DNA of 64,000 nt from positions 2,852,001 to 2,916,000 of the forward strand of contig NZ_CP108352.1 in NCBI RefSeq assembly GCF_036237275.1, written 5' to 3'. This stretch comes from Streptomyces sp. NBC_01353 (GTDB taxonomy: Bacteria; Actinomycetota; Actinomycetes; Streptomycetales; Streptomycetaceae). A program made the translations under genes and the position numbers. A model generated the notes under the pieces. The model was not told the origin of the DNA, made no database searches, and was given only the letters and a program-made list of their open reading frames with translations. Positions 49,654 to 58,435 of the stretch are shown in pieces (within the stretch, counting starts at the first letter, position 1; every line of letters begins with the position of its first letter).

Positions 49654-51204
49654 TCAGACAGCGGGGTCGCTCAGCTGGGGGTGGATGAGGTAGCGCGGGG
49701 ACGGCGGCCGGCCCCGGCCTCCGGTGCGCAGAACGGGCTGGCAACGGATGAACCCGTGGTCTTCCAGCAGGTTCAGCGCCGGGTCGAGGTCGGCGACGGT
49801 GGGGAACTCCGAGCGGGAGAGCTTCACCATGAGGTCCCGCTTGCTGACCTCGCTCCACTCCTGGGCGCGCAGCAGCTCCAGCACAGCGTGAGCACGGTTG
49901 GCGGTGTGGTCGGCGCCCATGAGGTCGAAGACCGCCAGGGCGTGGCCGGTGAAGTAGTCCGACAGCTTCACCGCCGCGCACATGGTGTCCGCCGTGATGG
50001 GCTCGGTGTGCCCGTCGGTGGGGTGCGCGGCTAGGTGCAGGAGACCGGCGAGGCGGCAGGTTGCGCCGCCCAGCTTGTTCGCCCAGTTCCCAACGTGGGC
50101 GAGGTCTCCGCCGCGCTGCCGCAGGCGGGGTTCCTGCCGCTTCTCGTAGGCCACGAGCACGTCACCGGCCTCGGGCGAGAGCTGGAGTACCGCCGGATCG
50201 GTCCAGTCCGCCAGGGACATGGTCAGGGCGGTGAGCGTCTCCTCGTAGGTGGCGGCCACCTGATCGGGGATCGGCTCGGGCAGGATCTTGCGGTGCCCCA
50301 CGAGGGAGGCGGGCAGCGAGTAGAAGAACCGGGCCAGCAAGCCGCGGTCGCCCGCACCCTTGATGCGACCGATGTCTTCCAGGACGGACGGCTGCACCGT
50401 GAGCCCCATGGTCAGGGCGGGGGATTCGATGAACTCTTCCCGGCCCCGGCGGTCCACCCGCAGCCGGTCACCTGCCTGCCCGCGCAGGAAGACATCCAGG
50501 TTGGGGGTGCCGGAGTAACGCCCGGCGATGATGTCGAAGATGCCACCTTCGGCCGACATGACGGAGAGCCTGCCGCCCTGTTCGGCCAGCAGGGAGGCGA
50601 TGACTTCCGGGGTGGCGTCATCGGCCAGCAGCCGGGGCTTGGCGGGCACCGTGACCGCCTCGGCCGCCTGGGCCAAGCCGATGGCCTCAGCAACGAGCTG
50701 ATCGCGCTTGTCCGCGTCCGCTCGGGCTGCCTTGGTGGCCGCGTTCTCGGCGACCTCCTTGGCGAGCTTGGCGGTAATCTCTGCCTCCACGATCCGCCCG
50801 GCCGACTGGGAGACCAGCAGCTCTTCACAGCGGTAGAGGGGGTTGGCCATCAGGTTGAACACGGCCGACTTGCGGTTGCCCGGCGGAAGCGCGACGACCA
50901 CGAACACGTTCGTGGGCTCACGCCAGCGGCCCCGGACGTGAACCACGGAGCGACCGCCGGCAGCGGTGCCCAGCACGGCGAGCGCGAGGGACCCCGCCAT
51001 GTCCACCGGGGTCTGGGTCTCCTCGGCGACCGCGCGGACGTAGTCGCCCAGCCAGGCCGGGAAGACCTCGGTGGGAAAGGCCGGCAGTTCACGGCGCGCG
51101 GTGAGCGGGATCGGCTCCTCCCACGGCGCGCCAGCCGCTTCGGCCGCGTCCAGGGCCTCGAATCCAGCCCACAGTTCGGAGCTGTCCACAGGCTGTGTGC
51201 TCAT
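49654..51204 (-). CDS. DUF3987-type replication protein
   Basis: A 516-aa protein with a P-loop-like segment ALPPGNRKSAVFNLM (about 100-114) and the conserved SAEGGIFDIIAGRYS block. A helical middle and a winged-helix-like C-terminus (SKRDLMVKLSRSEFPTVADLDPALNLLEDHGFI) follow. DUF3987 proteins accompany Prim-Pol in AICE replication modules and are thought to act as helicase or loader. ATG 51204 overlaps the Prim-Pol stop (ATGA), so the two are coupled. Confidence 0.85.
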   Translation of the reverse strand: MSTQPVDSSELWAGFEALDAAEAAGAPWEEPIPLTARRELPAFPTEVFPAWLGDYVRAVAEETQTPVDMAGSLALAVLGTAAGGRSVVHVRGRWREPTNVFVVVALPPGNRKSAVFNLMANPLYRCEELLVSQSAGRIVEAEITAKLAKEVAENAATKAARADADKRDQLVAEAIGLAQAAEAVTVPAKPRLLADDATPEVIASLLAEQGGRLSVMSAEGGIFDIIAGRYSGTPNLDVFLRGQAGDRLRVDRRGREEFIESPALTMGLTVQPSVLEDIGRIKGAGDRGLLARFFYSLPASLVGHRKILPEPIPDQVAATYEETLTALTMSLADWTDPAVLQLSPEAGDVLVAYEKRQEPRLRQRGGDLAHVGNWANKLGGATCRLAGLLHLAAHPTDGHTEPITADTMCAAVKLSDYFTGHALAVFDLMGADHTANRAHAVLELLRAQEWSEVSKRDLMVKLSRSEFPTVADLDPALNLLEDHGFIRCQPVLRTGGRGRPPSPRYLIHPQLSDPAV

Positions 51205-52127
51205 GCCGCACTCGCCTCCGAAGCGCCGCCCCGGACGAGACCGGAGCGGATCGCGGTGCGGCACTCCCCGGCCGCCAGGCCGATGCACTGCCCGGCGCTC
51301 ATCAGCTCGCTGACGACAGCGGCCTCCGTGAGGTCGCCCGTGCGGATCAGCCGTGCGAGGGCGTAGGCCGCGAAGTACACCGCACGATTACGACTGCCCT
51401 CGCGGGCGGACAGCACCTTTTCCAGCTCCCCCCGCAGCGCGGTGGTGCTGTAGGCGGTGGCGTTACGCATCCTGGCGGACAACTCCGCCAGCGGCATCGG
51501 CGCCGGTGCGGGCTTGGGGGTCAGCAGGTCACTAAGCCACGCAGGGAGGGGGGCCGGGGGCGCGTCGTGAATGATCTCGTACGGCGCTCCGCCCACGACG
51601 CTGCCGGCCGCAACCACGTACCCGCCCCACGCTCGGGTGTCGACCTTCCACCCCAGGGTGCCGCCCGTGCTGCGTAGCGTCTTTCCCTCAGGGGCGGTGA
51701 AGTACAGGTGCTGGCCGCCACGGCGGGTGCGGACCGTGTGTGTCTCGGTCGGCATCCGCTCGCCCGCGCGCTCGCACAGTGCGGCGAACACGTCCAGGCC
51801 ATCGGCCATGCCAACCCACTCGGGCGGCGCGGTGTCGGTGTCGTCCTTGGAGATGTCGAGGTCGACCACCACGAGCTGGGCGGGGCCGGTGGCGATGCCG
51901 ACGTTGTACGCGGCCGCCTGCCAGCACGCCGCAATGTGCCCGGGGTCCAGGGTGGCGCGCTGCTCGGGGGTGCGGTGACCGTCCGCGCATCGGCCGGTGC
52001 GCGGGCAGTCCCGCTCGGGGTGCCCGGCGGGCCGCTTGTCACCGGCGCGGAGCGGGAAGACGGGCCAGCCGCGCTCAGCGGCGGCCAGGGCGGCGCGCAG
52101 CAGCGCCGGGGCAAGGGTTGCTGTCAT
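51201..52127 (-). CDS. Bifunctional primase-polymerase (Prim-Pol)
   Basis: A 308-aa protein with an archaeo-eukaryotic-type Prim-Pol domain. Active-site elements are GWPVFPL, the paired acidic residues in LVVVDLDIS, and RTRRGGQHLYF. It would prime or copy the element during autonomous replication. ATG 52127 follows CAGGAGACC. It follows a conserved hairpin leader (52164-52204). Confidence 0.9.
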   Translation of the reverse strand: MTATLAPALLRAALAAAERGWPVFPLRAGDKRPAGHPERDCPRTGRCADGHRTPEQRATLDPGHIAACWQAAAYNVGIATGPAQLVVVDLDISKDDTDTAPPEWVGMADGLDVFAALCERAGERMPTETHTVRTRRGGQHLYFTAPEGKTLRSTGGTLGWKVDTRAWGGYVVAAGSVVGGAPYEIIHDAPPAPLPAWLSDLLTPKPAPAPMPLAELSARMRNATAYSTTALRGELEKVLSAREGSRNRAVYFAAYALARLIRTGDLTEAAVVSELMSAGQCIGLAAGECRTAIRSGLVRGGASEASAA

Positions 52128-52163
52128 GCTGGGGGTCTCCTGTTTCTGCGAAGGGACGGAGAA

Positions 52164-52204
52164 CCGGGGCGGTCGCGGTCTTTGGCGAGAGGCGACCGCC
52201 CCGG
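52164..52204 (-). ncRNA. Structured leader element, copy 1 (upstream of Prim-Pol)
   Basis: A perfect 13-bp stem with a 15-nt loop containing, in transcript sense, CTCTCGCCAAAGACC. Its base is 37 nt from the Prim-Pol start. A second copy with nearly the same loop and compatible stem changes lies upstream of the 106-aa gene at 58752, and a third of the same size lies before traB. Confidence 0.55.
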
Positions 52205-52210
52205 GCGTAT

Positions 52211-52726
52211 CTACTGGTGCTTGGCCCAGTGGGCGTACTCCTGGCGGACGTAGCCGCGCGGGTTGCCGATGGCCTCGGCGTGCTCAGGCCAGTACGGGCT
52301 GCCCCAGTGGCGGCCGTCCCCGTCGCGGTCGACCTCAAGGAGCTTGCGGGCGGCGTTAAGCGCCAGCGCGGGGGCATCGGTGCGGACGCTCGCGGTCCCG
52401 TCGTCCGGGGCGATGCGGTCCAGCAGCGCGGCCTTACGCAGCCAGAACTCCCTCACGTCCGTGGAGTGGAGGGGCCACAGGGCCTCGCGGGCCCGCTGGG
52501 CGGTCCATCCGATCTCGCTGACGATGCTCGGGGCGAGTAGGTACGCCTCGTCCGGCGTCGGCCACGCCTCGGTGTCCTCGCGGTGCTCGGCCGTGACGTA
52601 CAGGCGGATGCGCTCATCGTCGCGGCGGGGGTACTGGCGTACGGCGCCGGTGGTGAACGTCTCGGACAGCCCGCTCAGGACGCGCTTGGCGTCCGAGGGG
52701 AGGCAGATGACGCGGATCTCGAACAT
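52211..52726 (-). CDS. AICE hypothetical protein
   Basis: A 171-aa soluble protein, predicted mixed alpha/beta at the N-terminus (FEIRVICLPSDAKRVLSGL) and helical at the C-terminus, with an aromatic-rich end (YVRQEYAHWAKHQ). No family is recognised. Five bases separate it from the next upstream gene, so it belongs to the transfer/replication operon. Confidence 0.75.
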   Translation of the reverse strand: MFEIRVICLPSDAKRVLSGLSETFTTGAVRQYPRRDDERIRLYVTAEHREDTEAWPTPDEAYLLAPSIVSEIGWTAQRAREALWPLHSTDVREFWLRKAALLDRIAPDDGTASVRTDAPALALNAARKLLEVDRDGDGRHWGSPYWPEHAEAIGNPRGYVRQEYAHWAKHQ

Positions 52727-52731
52727 GAGGT

Positions 52732-53337
52732 TCAGTGCTCCTTGGTGGTGTCAATGGCGGGCAGTTCGGGCAGCCCGGCCTTGGCGAGCTGGGCGGGGTC
52801 GAAGCCGGGCAGGGCGGCCCGGGTGATGAGGGCGGTGGCGAGCTGTTCGGCGTAGGCCGCGCCAGAGCGGGCGACCTCGATCTGTGCCCCGGCGCGCAGG
52901 GCTTCGACGCGCTCAACGTGGGCGTGCTCCTCGCGCCGCACGGTGGTGTGCCGCCCGTGCGCGAGGCTTTCGCGGCGATCGGTGCGCCAGTAGCGCGCGG
53001 CCAGGCCGTAGGCGACGGCGGTGGCCACCGCCCACAGCAGCAGCGGCAGCGACATGCCGTCGGCGTACCCGGCAACGCCCGCCAACGCCAGCGCGCCGGA
53101 GCTGGCGAACGCGGTCCCGGCAATCACGCTGTCGCCGGAGCGACCGGCCGAGGCGAAAGCGCCGGCGGTCGCGGCCCCGGCGGCCAGAACGACCATCAAC
53201 GTGGCGTTGCCGGTGGAGTGTTCGGCGCCGTTGGCGTTCCAGATCCGGCCCAGGATCAGGACCGTGGACGTGGCCACGGCCGGAGCCGCCTTGGGGGCGG
53301 CCAGGGCCAGCCAGTGACGTGCGGTGATCGGTTCCAT
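52732..53337 (-). CDS. AICE membrane protein
   Basis: A 201-aa protein with about four hydrophobic segments in the first 120 residues (for example STVLILGRIW and LPLLLWAVATAVAYGLAA). A basic and helical cytoplasmic C-terminus (RREEHAHVERVEALRAG) follows. The position between the replication and Spd genes suggests a role in intramycelial spread, but no specific family was recognised. Confidence 0.75.
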   Translation of the reverse strand: MEPITARHWLALAAPKAAPAVATSTVLILGRIWNANGAEHSTGNATLMVVLAAGAATAGAFASAGRSGDSVIAGTAFASSGALALAGVAGYADGMSLPLLLWAVATAVAYGLAARYWRTDRRESLAHGRHTTVRREEHAHVERVEALRAGAQIEVARSGAAYAEQLATALITRAALPGFDPAQLAKAGLPELPAIDTTKEH

Positions 53338-53350
53338 GGCTCGGGCCCTC

Positions 53351-53539
53351 CTACAGGTCGCTGACGGCGCTGATGACGGCGGTGGTCAGTTCGTTGATCG
53401 GCCCGGACGCGCCGGTGGAGGCGAGGAAGAAGCCGAACATGATGGCGACGAACGCGGAGCCGTAGCCGAGGGTCTTGGAGCGCAGGAGGAAGAACAGGAC
53501 GAGTCCGAACAGGGCGACGAGGGAGACGGTGATGGCCAC
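53351..53539 (-). CDS. Small membrane protein (Spd-like)
   Basis: A 62-aa protein of two membrane helices joined by a short SKTLGYGS turn. Small double-helix proteins with this position before the TraB gene are typical plasmid spread (Spd) proteins of streptomycete elements, which help move DNA across septa in the recipient. Confidence 0.75.
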   Translation of the reverse strand: MAITVSLVALFGLVLFFLLRSKTLGYGSAFVAIMFGFFLASTGASGPINELTTAVISAVSDL

Positions 53540-53563
53540 GAGGGGCCTCCTTCACTGGTGGGG

Positions 53564-53815
53564 TTAGCGGGTGCCTTCGCGGTGGATGCGCATGGCGACG
53601 TTGAACAGGTGGCGGCCGAGCCGGATGCGCTTGCGGTCGCCGTGGCAGCGGCGGCAGGTCTTGCCGGGCTTGAGGCGTCCGCGCCGGTCCTTCTTGAGCG
53701 CGTAGCCGAAGCCCTTGCACTTGCGGCAGTTGCCGAACGGGCTGGACGCACACAGCCCGGCGTAACAGAGCGTGAACAGCAAGGTCAGGAGGCTAGCGGC
53801 GGTCATGAGGGTCAC
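53564..53815 (-). CDS. Small membrane protein with DnaJ-like zinc ribbon
   Basis: An 83-aa protein with an N-terminal membrane helix (about 3-22). A Cys-rich stretch NCRKCKGFGY then KTCRRCHGDR has two C-x2-C pairs with the glycine pattern of a DnaJ zinc finger. Such genes commonly lie beside traB in AICEs. The function is unknown; a Spd role is inferred. Confidence 0.75.
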   Translation of the reverse strand: MTLMTAASLLTLLFTLCYAGLCASSPFGNCRKCKGFGYALKKDRRGRLKPGKTCRRCHGDRKRIRLGRHLFNVAMRIHREGTR

Positions 53816-53854
53816 AAGGGGCCTCCAGGGCCGGATTCGGGGCGTGCGAGGGGC

Positions 53855-53946
53855 AGCCCGCTAGGTACTAGCGGGCTGATCAGGTGTTGTTTGGGTCGCT
53901 AGCGGGGGTGCTAGACCTAGCGGGGGTGCCCGCTAGGTCTAGCGGC
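53855..53946. promoter_or_regulatory. Candidate TraB recognition cluster (clt)
   Basis: The 8-bp word CTAGCGGG or its complement occurs five times (53857, 53868, 53899, 53917, 53929), with CTAGCGGC at 53939. The first pair forms a perfect 10-bp inverted repeat (53855-53864 with 53868-53877). The cluster lies 10 bases from the stop of the FtsK-like transfer gene. TraB of pSVH1 is known to bind 8-bp direct repeats placed next to its gene. Confidence 0.65.
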
Positions 53947-53955
53947 GGGGTGCGG

Positions 53956-56145
53956 CTAGCTCGCATCCCGCCTTCCGTCACGCTCCGCAATCGCGGTCGT
54001 GAGCTTGGCGCGCTCGAAGCCGCGCCGGTTGGCGCCCTTGCCGTCCTCGGTCTTGCCCCAGACCTGGCCCGTGGGGACGCCGTAGGGCTTGAGTGCGGAG
54101 GTGAGCTGCTCCGGCTCCCAGCCGCCGTAGACCTCGGGCCGCAGTTCCGCCAGGCGCGCGACGGCGACCTCGTTCCACACCTTCGGCTCCTCCGGGGCGA
54201 CGACCGCCAGCAGGTCTCGCAGCAGGTCGTAGCTCGCTGCCTTGTCGACCTCCGGGGCCTGCCCGGCGGCGTGACCGGTCAGGGTGCCGGCGTCCTCACG
54301 GAGCTTGCGGGCCCGCGACGCGATCGTCTCGGCGACGACCGCGTCCACGTACACCGAGCGGACGATCCGTGCGTCCGAGCCTTCGCCGACGAAGTAGTGG
54401 ATGCCCTTGTCGCCCCAGGCGAACATCGTGGCCCGCACCCCGCGCTTGTAGGAGCCGGTGCCCAGGACCATGTCGTTCTCGATCTGGCCCATGACCTTCA
54501 TGCAGAACCGGGTGGACGCGTTCGCGCTGATCCCGGTCGGCAGGGACTTCGAATCCGGGCGCTGAGTGGCCAGCAGCAGCGTGATCCCGGTTGCGGGACC
54601 ACGCTTGACCAGGTCGGTGCAGATCTCCTCGAACTCCGCCCCGTACTTGGGGTGCTCGAACCACACCTGGCACTCGTCAGCACCGACCACGATCGGGTGC
54701 AGGCCCAGCTTCTTCATGCTGGCCAGCTCGGTGGTGACCTTGGACTCCGGGCAGATGTCGCGGGGCAGGGAGCGGATCACCTTCGCACGGCGCCGCAGCT
54801 CCTCCCGCAGCGCCCGCAGGTCCTGGATCGCGTACTCGATGTCCTCCTCGTCCTCGCCGGCGCGGTGACGGTGGGAGCACTTCTCCCCCACCGGGTCGAG
54901 GTCGCCGGTGCCCTTGAGGTCGTAGGTGTGCAGCTCGGCGCGCGGGTCGAGGGCTGCGATGAGCAGCAGCAGGCGGAGCAGGAACGTCTTGCCCATGCGC
55001 GGGATGGCGCCGACGATGCCCGCGATGTACATCAGCGACAACTCCACCCAGCGTCCGCGCTGGTCGGTGCCGAAGCTGGTGGGCTTGAACAGGTCCACCT
55101 GTCCGGTCTTGGCCAGCGGCCATACCGGCTGCTTGGCCTTGGACATGTCCTGATCCCCGACCCACAGCACCAGGCGGCCGGTGTGCTCGTCCGGGACCGC
55201 CTCGGGCCACACACAGCCCAGCGGCCGGCGCAGGCCGGACGCGAGGCGGTCACGGCGGTCCATCACGTCCGAGACCGTCACGCCGTAGGGCAGGTCCCCC
55301 TCCGCGCGCCAGCCCGGGCCGTCCCGGGTGATCGGGGAGGTGAACACGAACCCGTCCCGGCCCTTGGCCACTGCCTGGTTGATCTGCGAGATGCTGAGCG
55401 CGGCCAGCGCGCGCAGCACGATGTCGCTGGTGAGCTTCTGCGCCTTGGGCAGCTCCACCGCCCGGTTGATGACCGGCGCGTCCGGCGACTCCCCCGCATA
55501 GCCCAGCGCCATGACCACGGCGCCGACCGACACGGTCATGAGCCAGGCCGGGGCCAGCACATACAGCGCGAGGGCCGCGCCCAGGCCGATGAACGAAGCC
55601 AGCAGCACTACGAGGGTCCGCAGACGGACGCGGCCGTCGCGCTGCCTGGAGAGCTTGAGGTAGGTGGCCGCGTCCTCCTTCTGGACCATGGCCAGGCGGA
55701 CCGGCTCGCCCTCCTTGTCGGCCACCCACCGCATCGCTCCGCCCAGGAACTTCGCGGCGCCGCGAGGCGACTGCAGAGCGAGTCGGGCAGCGTAGGCCGG
55801 GGAGCGGAAGGCGTGGTACCCGGCCATGTGGCCGTAGTGCCTGGCCACCCACCCGGCGGCCGTCTTCAGCTCCGCCGTGGACTTCAGCCACTCGGGAACG
55901 ACCTGGCGGCGCTTGGCCCCCGCCAGCCGCCCCAGGTAGCCGGGGCCCTTCCGCTCGGGGCCGTCGACCATGATGCGGGCGGTCGGGTCCGGCTCGGCGT
56001 CGGGAGTCGGCTCCGAGCCAGCCGACTCGCGAGCGGACCGGGCCTTGTCCAGGTCGACCACTTCCGCGCCCGAGTCGGGCGCGGAGTCGGCGGCCATGTC
56101 GGCTTCCAAGCGGTTGAAGAGTTCGTTCTCGTCGTCGTGGTTCAC
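53956..56145 (-). CDS. traB: FtsK/SpoIIIE-type conjugal DNA translocase (TraB/TraSA-like)
   Basis: A 729-aa motor that moves double-stranded DNA between hyphae. Two membrane helices lie at about 175-215. The ATPase has Walker A GAIPRMGKT at 379-387, Walker B IVVGADE at about 485-491 and the LLLATQRP block. The C-terminal 70 residues (WNEVAVARLAEL to NRRGFERAKLTTAI) look like the FtsK-gamma winged helix that reads specific 8-bp sites. A repeat cluster follows its stop. A hairpin (56181-56222) precedes its start by 36 nt. Confidence 0.94.
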   Translation of the reverse strand: MNHDDENELFNRLEADMAADSAPDSGAEVVDLDKARSARESAGSEPTPDAEPDPTARIMVDGPERKGPGYLGRLAGAKRRQVVPEWLKSTAELKTAAGWVARHYGHMAGYHAFRSPAYAARLALQSPRGAAKFLGGAMRWVADKEGEPVRLAMVQKEDAATYLKLSRQRDGRVRLRTLVVLLASFIGLGAALALYVLAPAWLMTVSVGAVVMALGYAGESPDAPVINRAVELPKAQKLTSDIVLRALAALSISQINQAVAKGRDGFVFTSPITRDGPGWRAEGDLPYGVTVSDVMDRRDRLASGLRRPLGCVWPEAVPDEHTGRLVLWVGDQDMSKAKQPVWPLAKTGQVDLFKPTSFGTDQRGRWVELSLMYIAGIVGAIPRMGKTFLLRLLLLIAALDPRAELHTYDLKGTGDLDPVGEKCSHRHRAGEDEEDIEYAIQDLRALREELRRRAKVIRSLPRDICPESKVTTELASMKKLGLHPIVVGADECQVWFEHPKYGAEFEEICTDLVKRGPATGITLLLATQRPDSKSLPTGISANASTRFCMKVMGQIENDMVLGTGSYKRGVRATMFAWGDKGIHYFVGEGSDARIVRSVYVDAVVAETIASRARKLREDAGTLTGHAAGQAPEVDKAASYDLLRDLLAVVAPEEPKVWNEVAVARLAELRPEVYGGWEPEQLTSALKPYGVPTGQVWGKTEDGKGANRRGFERAKLTTAIAERDGRRDAS

Positions 56146-56180
56146 TGCTTACTTCCTTCCGGAAACGGGAGGGGTTGGAA

Positions 56181-56222
56181 GGGGTCCGGACGGCGCTTTC
56201 GTCGGCCGACCGTCCGGGCCCC
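56181..56222 (-). ncRNA. Hairpin leader, copy 3-like (upstream of traB)
   Basis: A 13-bp stem with one wobble pair and a 16-nt loop holding, in transcript sense, GCCGACGAAAGCG. The size and distance to the start codon (36 nt) match the other two leader hairpins, though the loop sequence is less similar. It could instead end transcription of the preceding RRQRL gene. Confidence 0.45.
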
Positions 56223-56241
56223 GCTGGGCGAAGCTGCCGGT

Positions 56242-56634
56242 TCAGGCAGCGAGTTGGGGAGTGTCCGCGCAGGTGACGCACGTGCCGAGTGAGGTCGGGA
56301 TGCGGTATCCGGCATCCCGCCGGCACTCGGGGCAGATGCGCTGGGCAGCGTTCGCCTTGGCCAGCGCCGCCCACTTCGCGGGAGTCATCGGCCGCACGGG
56401 CTTCGCGCGGTCGAGGCGGTACAGGTAGGCCACCCGGATCGGGCTGGTTCCCTTGCGCCAGTAGCGGCGCGAGTGCCACAGCACCTGAGCGGCCACCTCC
56501 TGGCCGCCCGGGCGCAAGCCGCGGGCGCGGAGCTGACGGCGGGTGGCCAGACCCTCAGGAGCCATCCGCCACGGGTAGGTCGGGAGGCCGTACCGCTCGC
56601 CGGTCGGGTCATACAGGCGTCGGCGGGCGGCCAC
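56242..56634 (-). CDS. RRQRL-type zinc-binding protein
   Basis: A 130-aa basic protein. LYDPTGERYGLPTYPW and LATRRQLRARGLRPGGQ near the start are the hallmark of a protein group common in streptomycete AICEs. The C-terminal C-x2-C pairs (CPEC and CVTC) form a probable zinc ribbon. GTG 56634 shares a base with the TAG of the upstream gene. The role is unknown; DNA binding is plausible. Confidence 0.85.
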   Translation of the reverse strand: MAARRRLYDPTGERYGLPTYPWRMAPEGLATRRQLRARGLRPGGQEVAAQVLWHSRRYWRKGTSPIRVAYLYRLDRAKPVRPMTPAKWAALAKANAAQRICPECRRDAGYRIPTSLGTCVTCADTPQLAA

Positions 56635-57785
56635 TACGCGGCCGTCGCCTCAGCGCCCGTGTCCCCGTCGCGCTCGACCTTGAGCGTGTCGCGCAGCATC
56701 CGGGCGTTGGCCGACGACGTACGCACCGCCTTGCGAATCCCATCGGCGGTCAGGTCCGCCACGGCCCAGTCAGCCGTGACCGTCCGGGCCTCCGCCAGCA
56801 GCTCTTCAGGGGTGCGAGTCGGGCGGGGTGTGCGAGCCGACTCAGGAACCCGACCGGTCGCCCGGCGCGAACCCGACTGCGCGGCAGCCACGGCCTTGAC
56901 CGAAGCCGACTCCGGCACAGCCGAGTCGGCGTCAGGCGGCTCGGTGACCGCCACCGGGTCGAGCGACTCGACAGCCGCCTCAGCCGGGGCGTCCGGCTCC
57001 GGCACGGCCGACTCGATGGCCGGGACCCCGGCCACGCCCTCCACCGCTTCCCGAGGCGACTCACGCAGGTCAGACCCCAACCGATTTACGGCGCGCTCTA
57101 CCGATTCCTCCCGGTTCGCGAGGGAGACGGGGGTGTGCGGGAACGGGACAGAGAACATGGCGGCCAGGGCCGCGTCGGCACCGTTGGTGACGCGCTCGCG
57201 CTGGATGTCCAGTAGCCGACCGCCCAGCGCGGCATCCCCCATGCCGACCTTCCGCGCGAGCTTCCACGAGGTCCGCTCGGAGGCTTTCTTGACGCGCTTG
57301 TCGGGGTGGTTCGCGGCGCGGGCCTGATGGTAGGCCAGCGCCTTCACGACGGCTGCGGCCTTGGCTTCGGCCTCAGCGTCGCGGCCGTCCTGGTGGACGA
57401 CGATGCGGCGGGCCAGGAACGCCATGCCCTCCGCCGACACGCACATGCCCATCGGGGTCACGGCGTAGATCACGGTCCGGCCTGGGTCGTCGGCGGCCGT
57501 CGCGGCCATGACCGAGGCTGCCGCCGGCAGGGCCCACAGGCCGAGCCGGATGATCCGGGGGGACGACTGCCCGAGCATCGTCAGCCCCAGCAGTACGAGC
57601 GCCAGGACTGCGGTCGCGCCCTCGCCGGCAGCCACCGCTCCCAGTGCGGTGCCGGAACCGTAGGCGCCGCTGATGTTGCTGAACGTTCCCACCCCACCGC
57701 CGATCCCGGTAGCGAGCATGGGCACGAACGCGGCCGTCAGGACGACCTTCTGCACCTTGGTCAGTGGCCTGCGCTCCGTCGTCAC
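56634..57785 (-). CDS. SpdB-like membrane protein
   Basis: A 383-aa protein with three or four membrane helices in the first 130 residues. A Lys/Arg-rich helical segment is followed by a long acidic Pro/Glu/Ala-rich disordered region. A short helix-turn-helix-like C-terminus (WAVADLTADGIRKAVRTSSA) closes it. This layout matches streptomycete transfer/spread membrane proteins. GTG 57785 overlaps the GGDEF gene stop (GTGA). Confidence 0.8.
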   Translation of the reverse strand: MTTERRPLTKVQKVVLTAAFVPMLATGIGGGVGTFSNISGAYGSGTALGAVAAGEGATAVLALVLLGLTMLGQSSPRIIRLGLWALPAAASVMAATAADDPGRTVIYAVTPMGMCVSAEGMAFLARRIVVHQDGRDAEAEAKAAAVVKALAYHQARAANHPDKRVKKASERTSWKLARKVGMGDAALGGRLLDIQRERVTNGADAALAAMFSVPFPHTPVSLANREESVERAVNRLGSDLRESPREAVEGVAGVPAIESAVPEPDAPAEAAVESLDPVAVTEPPDADSAVPESASVKAVAAAQSGSRRATGRVPESARTPRPTRTPEELLAEARTVTADWAVADLTADGIRKAVRTSSANARMLRDTLKVERDGDTGAEATAA

Positions 57786-58435
57786 GCCACCTCCCCGCTG
57801 GTGCCCCGGCGCCCGGCGCGGCGGCCGTTGACCGTGTCCATCTGCGGGGCGACCCTCAGACGGTGGGGGGCGATGCGCCAGCCCCCGCCGCTCTGCTTGG
57901 CCTTGTACATCTGCTCATCCGCCCGCCGCAGCAGGGTGGACAGGTCGCCGTGGCTCGCGCGGTAGTACCAGTCCGCGCCGACCGAGGCGTGAACGTCGAT
58001 GTGGTGGCCCTCGAACTCCACCGGCTGAGCCAGCCGCTCGGTCAGGTCGCTCAGGTCCTGGCGCAGGTTGTCGAGCCCGTACGCCGGGATGATCGCGGTG
58101 AACTCGTCACCGCCCAGTCGCCCCGCGACCCCGGAGTTGTCTGCGGCCCACTGAGCGAGGCGCTGGCCGGTGGCGCGAAGGACCGCGTCACCGGCCGCGT
58201 GGCCGAACGTGTCGTTGATCTGCTTGAACCAGTTGAGATCCAGAACGAGAACAGCGCGCTGGCACTTCTGGGACAGGCTCTTGCGGGCCCGCTCCTCGAA
58301 CGCGTCACGGGCCCACAGGCCCGTCAGCGGGTCGCGGCGCGAGTCCTCAATCCGGCGACGCATCCAGAGACTGTGGACGGACCAGCCGGACACCAGCGGC
58401 AGCGCGGCGGAGAGGGCCGCCATGGTGTGACTCAT
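57782..58435 (-). CDS. Diguanylate cyclase (GGDEF domain)
   Basis: A 217-aa protein that would make cyclic di-GMP. One short N-terminal membrane helix (about 5-22) is followed by a GGDEF domain (about 35-190). DPLTGL, LDLNWFKQINDTFGHAAGD and the intact catalytic RLGGDEF are present, so it should be active. No RxxD inhibitory site precedes GGDEF at the usual spacing. ATG 58435 overlaps the upstream gene stop (ATGA). In streptomycetes cyclic di-GMP controls the developmental repressor BldD, so the element could influence sporulation of its host. Confidence 0.88.
   Translation of the reverse strand: MSHTMAALSAALPLVSGWSVHSLWMRRRIEDSRRDPLTGLWARDAFEERARKSLSQKCQRAVLVLDLNWFKQINDTFGHAAGDAVLRATGQRLAQWAADNSGVAGRLGGDEFTAIIPAYGLDNLRQDLSDLTERLAQPVEFEGHHIDVHASVGADWYYRASHGDLSTLLRRADEQMYKAKQSGGGWRIAPHRLRVAPQMDTVNGRRAGRRGTSGEVA

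Noticed and set aside
53351-53539. TLGYG in the 62-aa Spd-like protein, like a K-channel filter
   Set aside because: It lies in a short turn between two helices without a pore helix; small double-helix Spd proteins are common at this position, so the match is likely chance.
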